From assembly GCA_037447655.1 (NCBI GenBank), contig JBBHKE010002758.1:124001-188000 (forward strand): 64,000 nt of DNA, read 5' to 3'. The stretch's first letter is position 1, and the number at the start of each line of letters is the position of its first letter. The translations under genes were made by a program, and so were the position numbers. The notes beneath the pieces are model-generated. The model was given only the letters and a program-made list of their open reading frames with translations, did no database searches and had not been told where the DNA came from. Source of the stretch: Zygnema cylindricum (lineage: Eukaryota; Streptophyta; Zygnematophyceae; Zygnematales; Zygnemataceae). This document shows, in pieces, positions 52,440 to 63,336 of the stretch.

Positions 52440-54560
52440 TCACAATCCATAACTGCAACAACCAATTGAAGGAGGATAGAAGTTTGAACTCATTGAAAAG
52501 TCAACCACAGGTAAACGTTGACGATGAAAAAAAGACAAGGATTGAAGCAAGAGGGCTCCCAGGTCCTTGTCGCTTGAATGAGCGCCGACCACAAGTATGA
52601 AGAATCTCGTCAAAAGCAAAAGCCAAACAACCAAATATTTCAACCACCATCAAAATAAAGTCATCCATAGTATGTCGGTGTCCGTAACCACGGTTCGTTT
52701 TCTTAGACGCGTCACAGGCAACCACTCTAACATGTCGAGCCACTTGACTGACCACTATATCCAAGGTAGGGTTTGCCAAAACAATGTCGCCAAATATGCG
52801 ATGTGCACCATGGAGTAGTGCAATATCAATTCGACGGGAAAGAATGATATGCGAAACCTCTCGACAAATAGAATACCCCCCCTCATAAGCAATAGTCGCA
52901 ATGGTGCCGCGAATAGTGTTATGCATCTTAATCAACTCGCCCCCATGGGAGCAACGAAGCAAATGGATGCCATCGGGCTCAAAAACACGTTCACACGAGC
53001 AAACGAGAGTACCAAGTAAAGGTGGACGAGAGAGGTCAAGCCCGAACCTCAGGGCGATGGTGAAATGAGCTGGCATAAACAAAAAGTGGATAAAATAGGT
53101 GTAGCTAATAGCCAAGCTCCGAAACCAGGTCCACCACGAGAGGGAAATAGTGCACGAGAAGAATCAGAGGGAAGCGCCTCGAAAAGCTCATTTTTTATGG
53201 CAGCGAGAACTTTATCAATTATTGACTCTTAGACATGGGTAACAAGGGTGCATGTCCGCCAAAACAAGAGGAGGAATACAACATGACTCGTCCAAAACGA
53301 ATCGTTGGAAGGCGAACACAACATTTGAAACACGAGGGACAACGGTAGCGGAAACGAGAGTGTCCCCAACCAAAAAACGAGAGACAAGAGTTGTGGCAAT
53401 AAGGCACCAACTTCCCAAATAGGCAGCGAGAGCCACACGTGCTGTCAATAGCAAACCGAAACCTCTTGCACAAATAGGAAGAGAGGTCTGAGTACGAACT
53501 AACTATATGCCCAGAGTCGCGATCAAAAGCCCCGCAACCTAGCAAAGTGCGGGGGACATCCATGAGGCAATCATGAGAGGCGAAAAGTTGAGACAAACGT
53601 TGGGGTGGGAGGGGAAGTGCGAGTAAGGGAGGAAAGACGGTAAGGGAAACACCTTGTCAACAAAGCAAAAGTCACTTGGGGTTGAAGAAGGTCGAGAAGG
53701 TCGGAACCGTCTTTCACGTGGTAAAAACTGCCTGGGTTAAGAAAGTTTCCAACCAAGTAGGCAACCCAACACATGAATGTCATCGGATGGAGGAGGAGTT
53801 TAAAAACCAGAAGGGGGAGTAAAAAAGGAGGAATATCACGAGGTGACCAAATAACACACTTCGAGGGTTGAACAAAAAGATTAACTTCTACCAAACGATC
53901 ATTGAAGAAGTTATAAGCCTGTCTGCAACCAAAGGGAAGAGGCAAAAAGGGAAAGTTGTGGTTGACGCGCGGAGGGCTCCATAATGAGCAAGGGCAAATA
54001 AAGGTCCTCTAAAAGGGTCGCCTTGACGAGTTTCGACTGTAGAGGAAAGTAGAACCAAATCACCGTCACCGGAGGAAGAGAGGTTGTTGGTCAAAAAATA
54101 AAAGGCTCGCATAAAGGGAAGTATTTGGACAATTGGGGAAAGAGAAGCCATAGTCTCCGAAAAAATGACGTTACCATCCATTATATTGAAAGCCGTTGGA
54201 AACATCGACTTGAAGGACTAACAAATTCGGATGGACATCCAATAAAGCTCAAACCCCGTGAACCATTTCCTCATAACCCCCGGAGTTGCCACTACAAACT
54301 AAGGAGGGGAAAAATTATCATGGAATATGGGTAGGAGTTGGATATAAATGGCACGGGCTACCAATTCGTATGATACCTCTTTCACAACAATAGGGTGGAC
54401 CCCCCTATTAGGTCTGGTGCTACCCGCAAGGCGAGACGTTTTGAGAAGCTCATAAATCCGAAAAGGGAGAGCGCCATTGAGAGTAAGGGAATATTGGCAC
54501 CCAATTCAAGAGCCAAAATATCGCGAAATAACTCGTAGACAGTGTCAGATGGACCCCTAG
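52440..54560 (-). pseudogene. Decayed LINE-like reverse transcriptase copy 2
   Basis: Minus-strand fragments in series: RT palm with STVETRQGDPFRGPLFALAH (54205-53888), where the catalytic ADD box has become ADR (LVADRLI); the following segment PSKCVIWSPRDIPPF (53945-53571); middle part (53596-53219); and C-terminal region 53115-52501 with CSCERVFEPDGIHLLRCSHG, a C-X-C..H..C-X-H zinc-type motif, then SRRIDIALLHGA and DIVLANPTLDIVVS. The last parts resemble the zinc and nuclease-like tail of RT proteins common in early plant genomes; a restriction-like nuclease is my inference. Frameshifts and stops show it is inactive. Same family as 14335-16340. Confidence 0.75.
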
Positions 54561-54639
54561 CTGAAAGATGAGGGGAACTTAGTTATTCTATTTATCCATA
54601 TTTGGTTTTTAATCCTATGGTTCCGCTTAGTATGGCGTG

Positions 54640-55200
54640 TTCGGCTGTTGTCTAAATGGGAAAAGAGATGAAAATACTCAAGAAGGCAAAAATAAACAAT
54701 TGCAACAAAAATACGATTACAACACAAATTTTTGGAGGCCTTGTGGAAGAAAAGTCTAGTAGTTTCGAAGAGAAAAAAATGTAATGATGCACGAGGAAGG
54801 CAATGGGAAGGAAGATATGAGGAGATGAGGACAAATGGGGGGAGTGCGTGCAGGCGTGATCAATCAACAACGGCTTGACCAAGCAAGCCAAAGCAAAAAT
54901 ATGACCCAAAAGGCCGATATTCCTCAAATTTCTCACAATGATACACATCAGAGTAAACTGACAATTCTTAAAATTGTAGCCCAAATGACCGAGTAAACCA
55001 TAAGATATGACTCCTAGAAGTTTCTCAAAACCTGCCCTTAAAATGTCATAATCCCAAAACTGGATGCTACAAAATTTGCTAAGTCCTAAACTATATACTC
55101 CCAGTGAGTATCTACAGGTCACACTAATTCGGGTAACCGTACTACAAGACTATCCAGACTTACGACAAAGTATCCAGCCTGTACTTTACTTTACTGTACT
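54640..55200 (-). mobile_element. Leader fragment of a second family-1 copia element
   Basis: The part 54900-55200 parallels the leader at 29540-29820 (CAGTGAGTATCTACAGGTCACACTAATT is shared over more than 25 bases). It should be followed on its right by the family-1 LTR, but a solo LTR of another family (55206-56232) has inserted exactly at the leader/LTR junction, and the family-1 LTR resumes at 56236. Confidence 0.7.
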
Positions 55201-55205
55201 TTGTG

Positions 55206-56232
55206 TGTAACTGTGAGACCTCCATAAGACCTCAGAGTAGGCAGCTCACACGAAGCCTCTACGATAACCCTGACCCCTTTGTGTTTCAGCAAGAATAAAT
55301 GCCACCCAGGGACACAAAAACTCTGACCACCTACACCAGTGTAAAGGGAAGACTCCCCTGAGTCGATAACAAAAAGAATCTTTGAATTTGCTCCCCTGAG
55401 CAGTAAGTTATGAAGGGTCAAAGTTGACCTTTTGTACAAAAGCTCTCTGGGAGAGAGGGTCCAATCTATCAAATTTTTCTAAGTCCTATCTCTCTCTAAA
55501 ACTCTACCTACTGAACTACGGCACCAATCATAATAGTGTATCATACATAAAGGTACAGGTGCCATTGTACTTTATGTACGGCCATTGTACGACATGGCCA
55601 AAAAGTCGACACATGTCATTTTTGGATTTGTTCTTGGAATCCGCGGAGATGCCGTAATCCAATGTGATTGTGCCACGTGGCGATTGATGTGACGACGACC
55701 GCAAACCGCCAAAAACCTATTGCGCGATCTCGGCATGCTTTGTGGCCGTCCGATTAAGCCGGATTACAATCGTGGTCGTCATAAATACTTGCGCAATATT
55801 TGTTTCGCCTTCGAAACAAAATGCGCGGTATCCGTTGCGGATGTGCCGTACGCCGTACACTACAAACTATATCTATGCCTAATATCATGTTGAATGAAGA
55901 TAGCCGATGTGTTAACATTTAAATAACTATCAAACCCTATATCATATATCTCTGGTTTAGACTAGATAGCTAAGGCTACCGACTACTTTTGCGGACGGGA
56001 GGTATCAAGTTCAAATCTTGTGCCCGTCAAGTTTATTTTGTAAAAATCTACTAACTTAATATCTAACCCCGTCGGGATAACATAGGCGGCAATGGCTCTA
56101 TCTCCCTCTCCAACTTTCAGTGACTGCGACCAGTGTGGGAGTTGGAGAGAGGAGTTAGAGGCAGACTGCCTCTGCTTCTTTTCTGCATTTTACAAAACCT
56201 ACAAAATATTAAAATAACCTTTAATTTCTACA
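55206..56232 (-). mobile_element. Solo LTR of copia family 2 with target duplication
   Basis: Starts TGTAACTGTGAGACCTCC and ends TTAATTTCTACA, giving TG..CA ends. It is 1,027 bases long and parallels the LTR at 59046-60080. The five bases TTGTG occur immediately before (55201-55205) and immediately after (56233-56237), the 5-bp target duplication expected of an LTR retrotransposon. There is no internal sequence, so recombination between two LTRs has removed it. Interior features include a run of GTAC words (55550-55590) and the tRNA-like hairpin at 55965-56030. Confidence 0.92.
55965..56030 (+). ncRNA. tRNA-like A-box/B-box motif with hairpin inside the family-2 LTR
   Basis: AGCTAAGGCTACCGAC (A-box-like) is followed 30 bases later by CAAGTTCAAATCTTG, close to the B-box consensus GGTTCRANTCC, within a hairpin closed by GACGGG / CCCGTC. 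The related copy at 59805-59880 has the perfect B box GGTTCAAATCC and closing stem TGACGGAC / GTCCGTCA. A complete cloverleaf could not be folded, so it is a tRNA-derived fragment or internal pol III promoter rather than a tRNA gene. Confidence 0.45.
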
Positions 56233-56235
56233 TTG

Positions 56236-56816
56236 TGTACCTCCAAAACCTAATTATTATATTCAAAAGACCTAATTAATGAAACACTAATTTTTATTAC
56301 ACTAAACTACAAAACAATGTTTTCCAGATATTCTCAGATAGCGAACCGTACATAAAATGTTCTAGGTGCTTAGTCAACGATAGTCGCTACAGTACAACAC
56401 GTTCTGGTAGTGTAGTACGAAGCACCTGAGTGCTTCGTCACTTGGGGTCCCACGTGAATCACGCTTGTGGTCCCAGGTGAATCGCGTCCGTTGGCGCAAA
56501 TGTAATCAACGACCATAACGTCGAACCATACCATGTATTTCCGAAATAACCGGTTTAGATTCCGTTCTTCCGATCCAGTGAATCTAATCGTTTTTTGCGT
56601 GACGCGTGTAACTAAATTTCAGCGCCACTCTGTAAAACCTACATCATTTCTTATCGTCGACGCATGTCCTTGCAAGTACAGTACACTTCTATTGTCTATA
56701 TGCTACTGCCACACTATTGAAGGTAAGTATTAAAACTATCCTAGACAAAAATATTCTAAGTACTTAGTCTCCTCTCACAGCTGTATCTACTAAAATAAAG
56801 ATTTCGAAATACAACA
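56236..56816 (-). repeat. Family-1 copia LTR
   Basis: 581 bases, related to 29824-30422. Left edge TGTACCTCCAAAACC; right edge ATACAACA, followed at once by CTCCCCTAAA, which read on the minus strand is a polypurine tract (TTTAGGGGAG) directly before the LTR start TG. It is therefore the 3' LTR of the copia body to its right, and it also has a family-1 leader on its other side. Its first two bases are part of the TTGTG target duplication of the solo LTR. Confidence 0.8.
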
Positions 56817-56826
56817 CTCCCCTAAA

Positions 56827-58440
56827 TCTTTAGACTTAGTTACTCACTTAGTCCAATAGCCTCTCTGCAAAACTGCAACTAAGGAGCAGGAAGGGCTTTA
56901 GTTAACATGTCAGCCACCATCTCCTCATCCAGTATATAACACAATTTAATCACTTTTGCAAGCACTTTTTCTCTGACAAAGTGAAGTTTAACATCCATGT
57001 GTTTGCTTTTAAAATGATGACTAGGGTTAGAGGCAATGGCAATGGCTTCCAGGTTGTCACACCTGATAGACTAAGGACCTGTTTGCATATACCCCAGTTC
57101 TTGTAAAATAGACTTAACCCATAAGAGCTCATTGAGGGCAAAAGCTGCTGCCATGAATTCTAACTCCATTGTGGATTGAGTCGTAACCTTTTGTAGTTTG
57201 CTACTTCTGCAACAAGTTCCCTCTCCAATATTAAGAACAAAACCGGTTGTACATTTCCGGCTTGGCATGTCTCCATAGCTAGCGTCCCTCCACGTCTGTA
57301 TTTTCACTTCTCCTCCTCCGAGTACAAGCTTAAGATTTCAAGTTCCTGCAAGATATCTCAACACCCATTTTGTTGCTTCCCAGACTGTTTTTTTAGGATT
57401 TTGCAGACTTCTACTCAAGACCCCTCCAGCTGCTGCGATTTTAGGTCTCGTACAATTCATAAAATATATAAGACTTCCAACTACCTGTCTATATGGCTTT
57501 GAGGCCATAAACTCCTCCTCCCCTGACTCCAAACTCCCACACACCATTATGCCTGAATCTGAATCCCTTCCTTCCAATTTCTGCCTGAATTCAACGGGAG
57601 TTATAGATCCATTTACATCTTACATTTCAAATCTTTCCAACATGTTACCTATTGCTTCTTTCTAAGTCAACATAATCAGCCTTTTGTTTCTGTCTCTTTC
57701 TACCTGTATTCCTAAGATATACTTGGCCTCTCCGAGGTTCTTCATCTCGAACCTAGACCTTAAAGTTGCTTTAATGCGGTTTATTTCATCCATTGACTTA
57801 CTTATTAATAATAAATCATCCACATAAACAACAATGTATAGTATCCCATCCTCCCCTTGTAAGACATATACATAATGATCTGAGCTTATTCTTTTAAATA
57901 CTAGCCCAGTCTAAAACTCATCTAACTTCAAATTCCACTAACGCGGGGTTTGTTTTAGCCCATACAAAGATTTCATCAATTTACACACTAATTCTTCCTT
58001 TCCCTTTTCAACATACATTTCCGGTTGTTTCATATAATTGGTTTCTTCTAAGTCTCTATGCAAGAAGGTCGTTTTAACATACATTTGATGTATTTCCATA
58101 TTCTCTATAGCCGCTAAACTTAGATAATTCTCATAGTGGGCAATCTAACAACTGGAGAGAAGGTTTCTTCATAGTCAATACCTTCTTTTTGATTGTACCC
58201 TTTGGCCACTAGTCTGGCCTTATACCTTTCAATGGTGTTGTCCAAGTTGAGCTTCACCTTGAATACCCATTTGATGCCAATGGCTTTTCTGCCTCGAGGA
58301 AGATCCACTAGCTCCGATGTCTCTGCCTCCATAATAAACTTCATTTCATCGTATGCCACCTTGATCCACTGATTTCTCTCAAGTGATGAGAAGGCCTCCG
58401 GGATCATTAGAGGCTCCCCTGTAGATGCAGAAAAAGCAAA
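56827..58440 (-). pseudogene. Copia RT and RNase H, decayed (family 1)
   Basis: 58407-58120 is the RT start: [10 protein letters not shown]-type context, [40 protein letters not shown] and [12 protein letters not shown]. Broken frames to 57700 read KSLYGLKQ and the catalytic YVDDLLLISKSMD. 57577-57338 has SLIYFMNCTRP and GGVLSRSLQNP; 57307-57071 is the RNase H part with TTGFVLNIGEGTCC and AAFALNELLWVKSIL, ending towards HHFKSKHMDVKLHFVRE near 56985. Several in-frame stops make it inactive. The polypurine tract and 3' LTR follow to the left. Confidence 0.85.
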
Positions 58441-58650
58441 GTGAGAGCTTGCTTGCAGACGGTTGCTAGATCTCTTCCCCCCCTAAAATTTTGAGGCTCA
58501 AATCGTCAGCAGCCTCCAATTTTTCTGTTTTGTTTGAACCGTAACTTGAGTTGGTACTAAGTGTGTAGCAGTTCCTTCCACCTGAGGTGTAGCTTGTAGT
58601 GAAGCATCCTGTGAAGGCACCAGAGGAACTAAAGGAAAAGGTTTACCACT
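58441..58650 (-). other. Copia integrase-RT hinge remnant
   Basis: Thr/Pro/Gln-rich reading on the minus strand (VPTQVTVQTKQKNWRLL), typical of the poorly conserved hinge between integrase and RT in copia polyproteins. It is cut on its right by a fragment of the family-2 LTR at 58651; the integrase of this copy is missing. Confidence 0.5.
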
Positions 58651-59045
58651 TGTAACTCTAAGACCTCCAAAGGTCCCCAGAATAGGCATCTCACACTAAG
58701 CCTCTAAGATAACCCCGACCCCTTTGTGTTTCTGGAAGTATATCCTATTTCCTCAAAATAGGTGACATGAATGCCGAACCGGTTGCTATTGGTGTGACCG
58801 TCTCCTTCTCCTTTCCTTTGTCCACACCCTTCCCTTCATTTGTCTCCTTGATTGAAGATGGATATTGCTTTCTAGTGAATCTGCCTCTTGTAAACCTTGG
58901 AGGGATCCCAAGACTTGATGGACACCTCACCCGTCCACTCACTATTCCCCAAAACCGTTTCTCACATAGAGCTTCCATCATACTTTCCCAGTATATGAAG
59001 CCAGCTCCATTGAAGATGGGCACCCTAAAGGGTGGGCCCATAACT
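58651..59045 (-). mobile_element. Family-2 LTR end fragment joined to a copia gag fragment
   Basis: 58651-58737 repeats the first 87 bases of the family-2 LTR (TGTAACTCTAAGACCTCC...). 58738-59045 is the N-terminal part of a copia gag read on the minus strand, with PPFRVPIFNGAGFIYWESMM, comparable to RIPIFNGQKYANWAAM at 29.3 kb, ending in a stop at about 58745. The gag is interrupted on its right by the family-2 LTR at 59046 within the codons for QVMG. The arrangement results from at least two insertions and a deletion. Confidence 0.65.
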
Positions 59046-60080
59046 TGTAACTCTGAGACCTCCATAGTTCCTCAGAATAGGCATCTCACACTAAGCCTCT
59101 AAGATAACCGTGACCCCTTTGCGTTTCAGCAAGTATAACTGCCACCTTGACAAACAAAAACTTTGACCACCTTCAACCTTGTGAAAGCAAGACTCCACTG
59201 AGTCTATAGCAAAAAGAATCTCTGAATTTTCTCCCCTTAGTAGTAAGTTATGGAGGGTCAAAGTTGACCTTTTTTACAAAAGCTCCCTGGGAGAGAGGGT
59301 CCATTCTATCAAATTTTTCTAAGTCCTATCTCTCTCTAAAACTCTCTTTACTGAAGTACGGCATCAATCATAATATTGTGTCGTACAGAAAAGGTACAGG
59401 TGTTGGTGTACTTTTTGTACGACCATTGTACGACATGGCCAACAAGTCAACACATGTCATTTTTGGATTCGTTCCTATAATCCCCGGAGATGCCGTATTT
59501 CAATATGGTCGTGCCACGTGTCAATCGATGTGACGTTGACCGCAAACCGCCGAAAACCTATTCTGCGATCTCGGCATGCTTCGCGGCCGTCCGTTTAAAC
59601 CGGATTTCAATCGTAGCCGTCATAAATACTTGCGCGATATGTGTTTCGCCTTCAAACAAAGTGCGCGGTATCTGTTTCAGATGTTCCATACGCCGTACAA
59701 CACAAACTATATCTATGTCCAAATATCATGTTAAATGAAATAGCATACATGTGAGTATTTATCTAATTACCAAACCCTATATCGTATAGCCTTGATCTTG
59801 GACAAATTTGCTAAGGCAACCGGCTACCGGCGGCTGTGACGGACGGCATGTATCAGGTTCAAATCCCGGGTCCGTCAAGTACTATTTTGGTTAATCTACC
59901 AATCTAATGTTTGTCCCCGTCTGGAAAGCATAGGCGGCCATGGCTCTATCTCCCTCTCCAACTCTCAGTGACTGCGACAAGTGTGGGAGCTCTAGAGAGG
60001 AGTTAGAGGCAGATTGCCTCTGCTTCTTTTCTGCATTTTACAAAACCTAGAAAATACTAAAATAGCCTTTAATTTCTACA
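59046..60080 (-). repeat. 3' LTR of the family-2 copia element
   Basis: 1,035 bases, TGTAACTCTGAGACC to AATTTCTACA, parallel to the solo LTR 55206-56232. The next bases on the right, CTCCCCTTAT, read on the minus strand as ATAAGGGGAG, a polypurine tract adjoining the LTR start, so this is the 3' LTR of the copia body at 60.1-64 kb. The 5 bases to its left are TAACT, the predicted target duplication, which should recur after the 5' LTR beyond the window. Confidence 0.85.
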
Positions 60081-60742
60081 CTCCCCTTATTTTCTGGTCA
60101 CTTTTTATTTTAAGACCACACTTCTCCTGGCAGACAATTAGTTTAAGGGAGGGCACAGGTTTGGTCATCATATCCGCTACCATTTCACTATCTGGTTTAT
60201 ACTTCAAACCGATTATCATGTTTTCATCTTTCTCCCTAACAAAGCTAAGTCTAATGTCCATGAGTTTGGCTTTAAAGTGATGTTTAGGATTGGCAAAAAT
60301 GGAAATGGCAGCCTGATTATCACAAAACACCTTTCGGACACCACTCTTAAGATGACCAAGCTCACCAAGCAAAGACTTGACCCACATTAATTCTTTTACA
60401 GCAGAGCAAGAAGCCATGTAGTCAGCCTCCATGGTGGAGTGAGCAATGACCTTTTGTTGTTTGCTGCTTCAGCAGCAAGCCCCCATCACCCACATACAAT
60501 ACATATCCAGATGTACATCTCCTCATAGGAGGATCGCCCTAGCTGTCATCACTCCAAGTGGTGATGTCAAAATTGTTCCCACCCAAATGCAACCATAGAT
60601 CCCTAGTCCCTATGAGATATCTAAGGCCTCTCTTAGCTGCCTCCCAATCTTTCTTAGTGGGAGCATTCAGACTCCTACTTAGTACTCCTAGAGCAGCAGC
60701 TATGTCCGACGGGTACAATTCATGAAATATATTAGGTTGCAC
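60081..60742 (-). pseudogene. Copia RNase H region, decayed (family 2)
   Basis: 60742-60539 encodes AAALGVLSRSLNAPTKKDWE and LRYLIGTRDLWLHLGG (connection to RNase H). 60432-60081 encodes MEADYMASCSAVKELMWVKS, the catalytic-type FCDNQAAISIFANP, and FVREKDENMIIGLKY. The usual HVKHIDIRHHF block is altered to FKAKLMDIRLSF. Stops separate the two parts. Confidence 0.85.
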
Positions 60743-60874
60743 ACTACTTGTCTATAAGGGATGGTCAGCATAATTTTTTTCTCTTCCAGGCTTACCTCAT
60801 CATCTAAGATTATAACTACCTCTTCCACACTCCCCTCACTTCCCATCTTTAATTCCATAGGATTGGTACAACTA

Positions 60875-61858
60875 TTAGCCTTGTCCATTTAATTTTTCTA
60901 ACATGTTTCCAATGGCCTCTTTTTGAGTTAATCTTATTATTTTTCTATCTCTATCTCTCTCTACTTGAATTCCCATAATACACCTTGCTTCTCCCATATC
61001 CTTCATCTCAAATCTTCTTTTTAAATCATTTTTCAACTTATTTATTTTATCCATAGATTTACTTAAAACAAGCAAATCATCGACATAAATTGCAATAAAA
61101 ATAATTCCTTCCTCATCTTCAAACAAATATATAGAGTGATCTGAGCTGATCCGAATATATCCCAAACCTGTAAGAAACTCATCGAGCTTCTTGTTCCATT
61201 GGCGGGGCGCCTGTTTCAGCCCATACAAAGATTTGATCAATCGGCATACCTTGCTTTCCTCCCCTTGCGCCACAAATACTTCGGGCTGTCGCATAAAAAT
61301 TTCCTCTTCCTACTCTCCATGTAGGAAGGCCGTCTTGATGTCCATCTGATGCACTTCCATGTCTTCTGCTGCCGCCATACTGAGAAGTATCCGAACCGAA
61401 GGAAACGTGACGACCGGAGCAAAAGTCTCCTCGTAGTCAACTCCCTCTTTCTAGGTAAATCCCTTCGCCACTAACTGAGCCTTGTAGCGCTCAATGGTGT
61501 TATCCGGGTTGAGTTTTAGCTTATATACCCACTTACACCCAATTCGCTTTCAGTCAGGACGACAATCCACCAATTCCTATGTATCGTTCGCCATAATTGA
61601 GGCCATCTCCTTATTAATGGTTGTCTTCCACCGGTTTCTTTCAGGACAAGTCATTGCCTCATTATAAGTTTGAGGTTTATCAGGGTGAGACAGTTTAGTT
61701 ACCTTATTGTTAACTTGTCTCTCTTGTAGTCTTTTTCTGCTTCTTCTTCCTCCCTCAAACTCGGTTGCCAAAATAGATGGCTCTCTTATATTCTTCCGAA
61801 CAGTTTCTACTTCTCCCCTATCCCTTGATTCTAGTTCGATTTCCACCACGTCTTCCAC
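60875..61858 (-). pseudogene. Copia reverse transcriptase, decayed (family 2)
   Basis: 61858-61577 is hinge plus RT start (HPDKPQTYNEAMTCPERNRW). A stop and frame change follow. 61294-60875 encodes [20 protein letters not shown], the intact palm box AIYVDDLLVLSKSMDKINKL, and FEMKDMGEARCIMGIQVERD. The catalytic Asp pair is present, but frameshifts upstream (61294-61440) interrupt the polyprotein. Confidence 0.88.
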
Positions 61859-62730
61859 TTCGGTTGAGTTAATACTAAGGGTTCCACATTTGGGTCTTTC
61901 TCAATCTGATCCGTACCTGCTAGATCATCATTTTCTTGAAATCTTGGATAGTTAGTAAGCTCAAAGTCATAAGAATTTTTTGACTCAAATCTGATTTTGA
62001 CTGTATTTGTATGCTTAAAGAGATCTATAGATTTTCCTTCATCCATAACCACTAGATGCTTCACTAGAATAATATCCTCTCTTTTGAGATCATAGTCTCT
62101 ATATTCTTTTACATCTTCATCATATCCTAGTAGATATGAAGGTTTTCCTTTTGGATCTAGCTTCCAGTTTGACCGATCTGTGTCTAAACAGAACACTTGA
62201 CTACCGAAAACCTTAAAGTGTGAAATATTTGGTTATCGGCCTGTCCATCTCCCATAGGGTGTTTGGCCTTTTACTGCTGAAGTAAGAACTCTATTCTTGA
62301 GATAATTTGCACAGTTCATTGCTTCGGCCCAAAACTTCTTTCATATCTTCTTTTCTAACAGCATACTCCTAACACTATCACTCAGTGTTCAATTTAATCT
62401 TTTAGCTACACCATTTTGCTCAAGATTTTCAGGAACTGTCTTTTGTTGTTGCACTCCATCTTCTCATAGAAAATCCTCAAACTTGTTAGAGGTATACTCT
62501 CCACCATTGTCACTCCTTACTTTGTTGATTGAGGTTTCATGGAGTTTTTCACTCCATGCTATATATTGTTTTAAACATTCTTGAGCCTTTGACTTATTTT
62601 TCAAAAAATTCACCCTGAATACCGAGACCAATCATCGGTGATAGTCATCATAAATCTCTTCCGCTCGGGTGATGGCATTCTGGCTGCCCCCTAAATATCT
62701 GTGTGTACTAAATCTAGAATCTTTTCTCCC
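61859..62730 (-). pseudogene. Copia integrase, decayed (family 2)
   Basis: 62196-61831 encodes the post-core part of integrase (FCLDTDRSNWKLDPKGKPSY, LLGYDEDVKEYRDYDLKRED) common to plant copia elements. The core at 62230-62730 is read only in scattered frames. Catalytic residues cannot all be traced. It lies between the pre-integrase zinc region (62.8 kb) and RT (61.8 kb). Confidence 0.75.
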
Positions 62731-63318
62731 TTATAGGTGGAATTTTTCCGGGAAGGGTAACCTGTGTGCTTTATCTTGAGCACATCGACTACAATCACTT
62801 AGATTCTCACTTTCACCGAACTGAATCCCTTCCACTACTCCCATCTTTTTAATCTCTCTTATCTTATCTAGATTCACATGCCTAAGCCTTTTATGCCACA
62901 ACATTTTATCATGAATACCAGCATAATAAAGTTTCTTCTTTTCATTGCTTAAAATCAGCCTAAACATCCTTTGGCTACCTTTTTCAGCAGTAAAATAAAC
63001 TTCCTCCTCAAAACTAACAGTAAAATCTCCTTTCCTGGTGCTAGTATCAAAACCCTTATCATCAAATACAGACGTAGAGATGAGGTTTTTGTTCAGCTCC
63101 GGAAAAAATAATACATCGGAGAATGTAACTATGGATATTTTTCCTTCTACTAACACTTTTAGATCTACCGATCCTACAACGGTAGTAGTGACTATCCTCC
63201 CATCCCCGTACTCTATCTCTACGGTGGGAATATTTATTATCTTAGTGAACAGGTGTTTATCTTTACACATGTGCATGAATGCACTTGAATCTACAATCCA
63301 ACCTGCTTCACCTTTCAA
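62731..63318 (-). pseudogene. Copia protease and pre-integrase region (family 2)
   Basis: Frame of 195 codons. It opens with GEAGWIVDSSAFMHMCKDKH: the protease active site, usually D-S-G-A, reads D-S-S-A here, so activity is doubtful. It closes with LWHKRLRHVNLDKIREIKKM and CSRCAQDKAHRLPFPEKFHL, the zinc-binding GAG-pre-integrase module. It shares order and motifs with the family-1 element at 28 kb. Confidence 0.85.
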
Positions 63319-63336
63319 TCCACTGAAAGCACATTT

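Noticed and set aside
54652-55122. 156-codon hydrophobic membrane protein
   Set aside because: The stretch matches the untranslated leader of the copia element at 29.5-29.8 kb, so the open frame is accidental.
55965-56030. A true tRNA gene
   Set aside because: Only the B box and a hairpin fit; no anticodon arm or acceptor stem at the proper distance could be folded in either copy.
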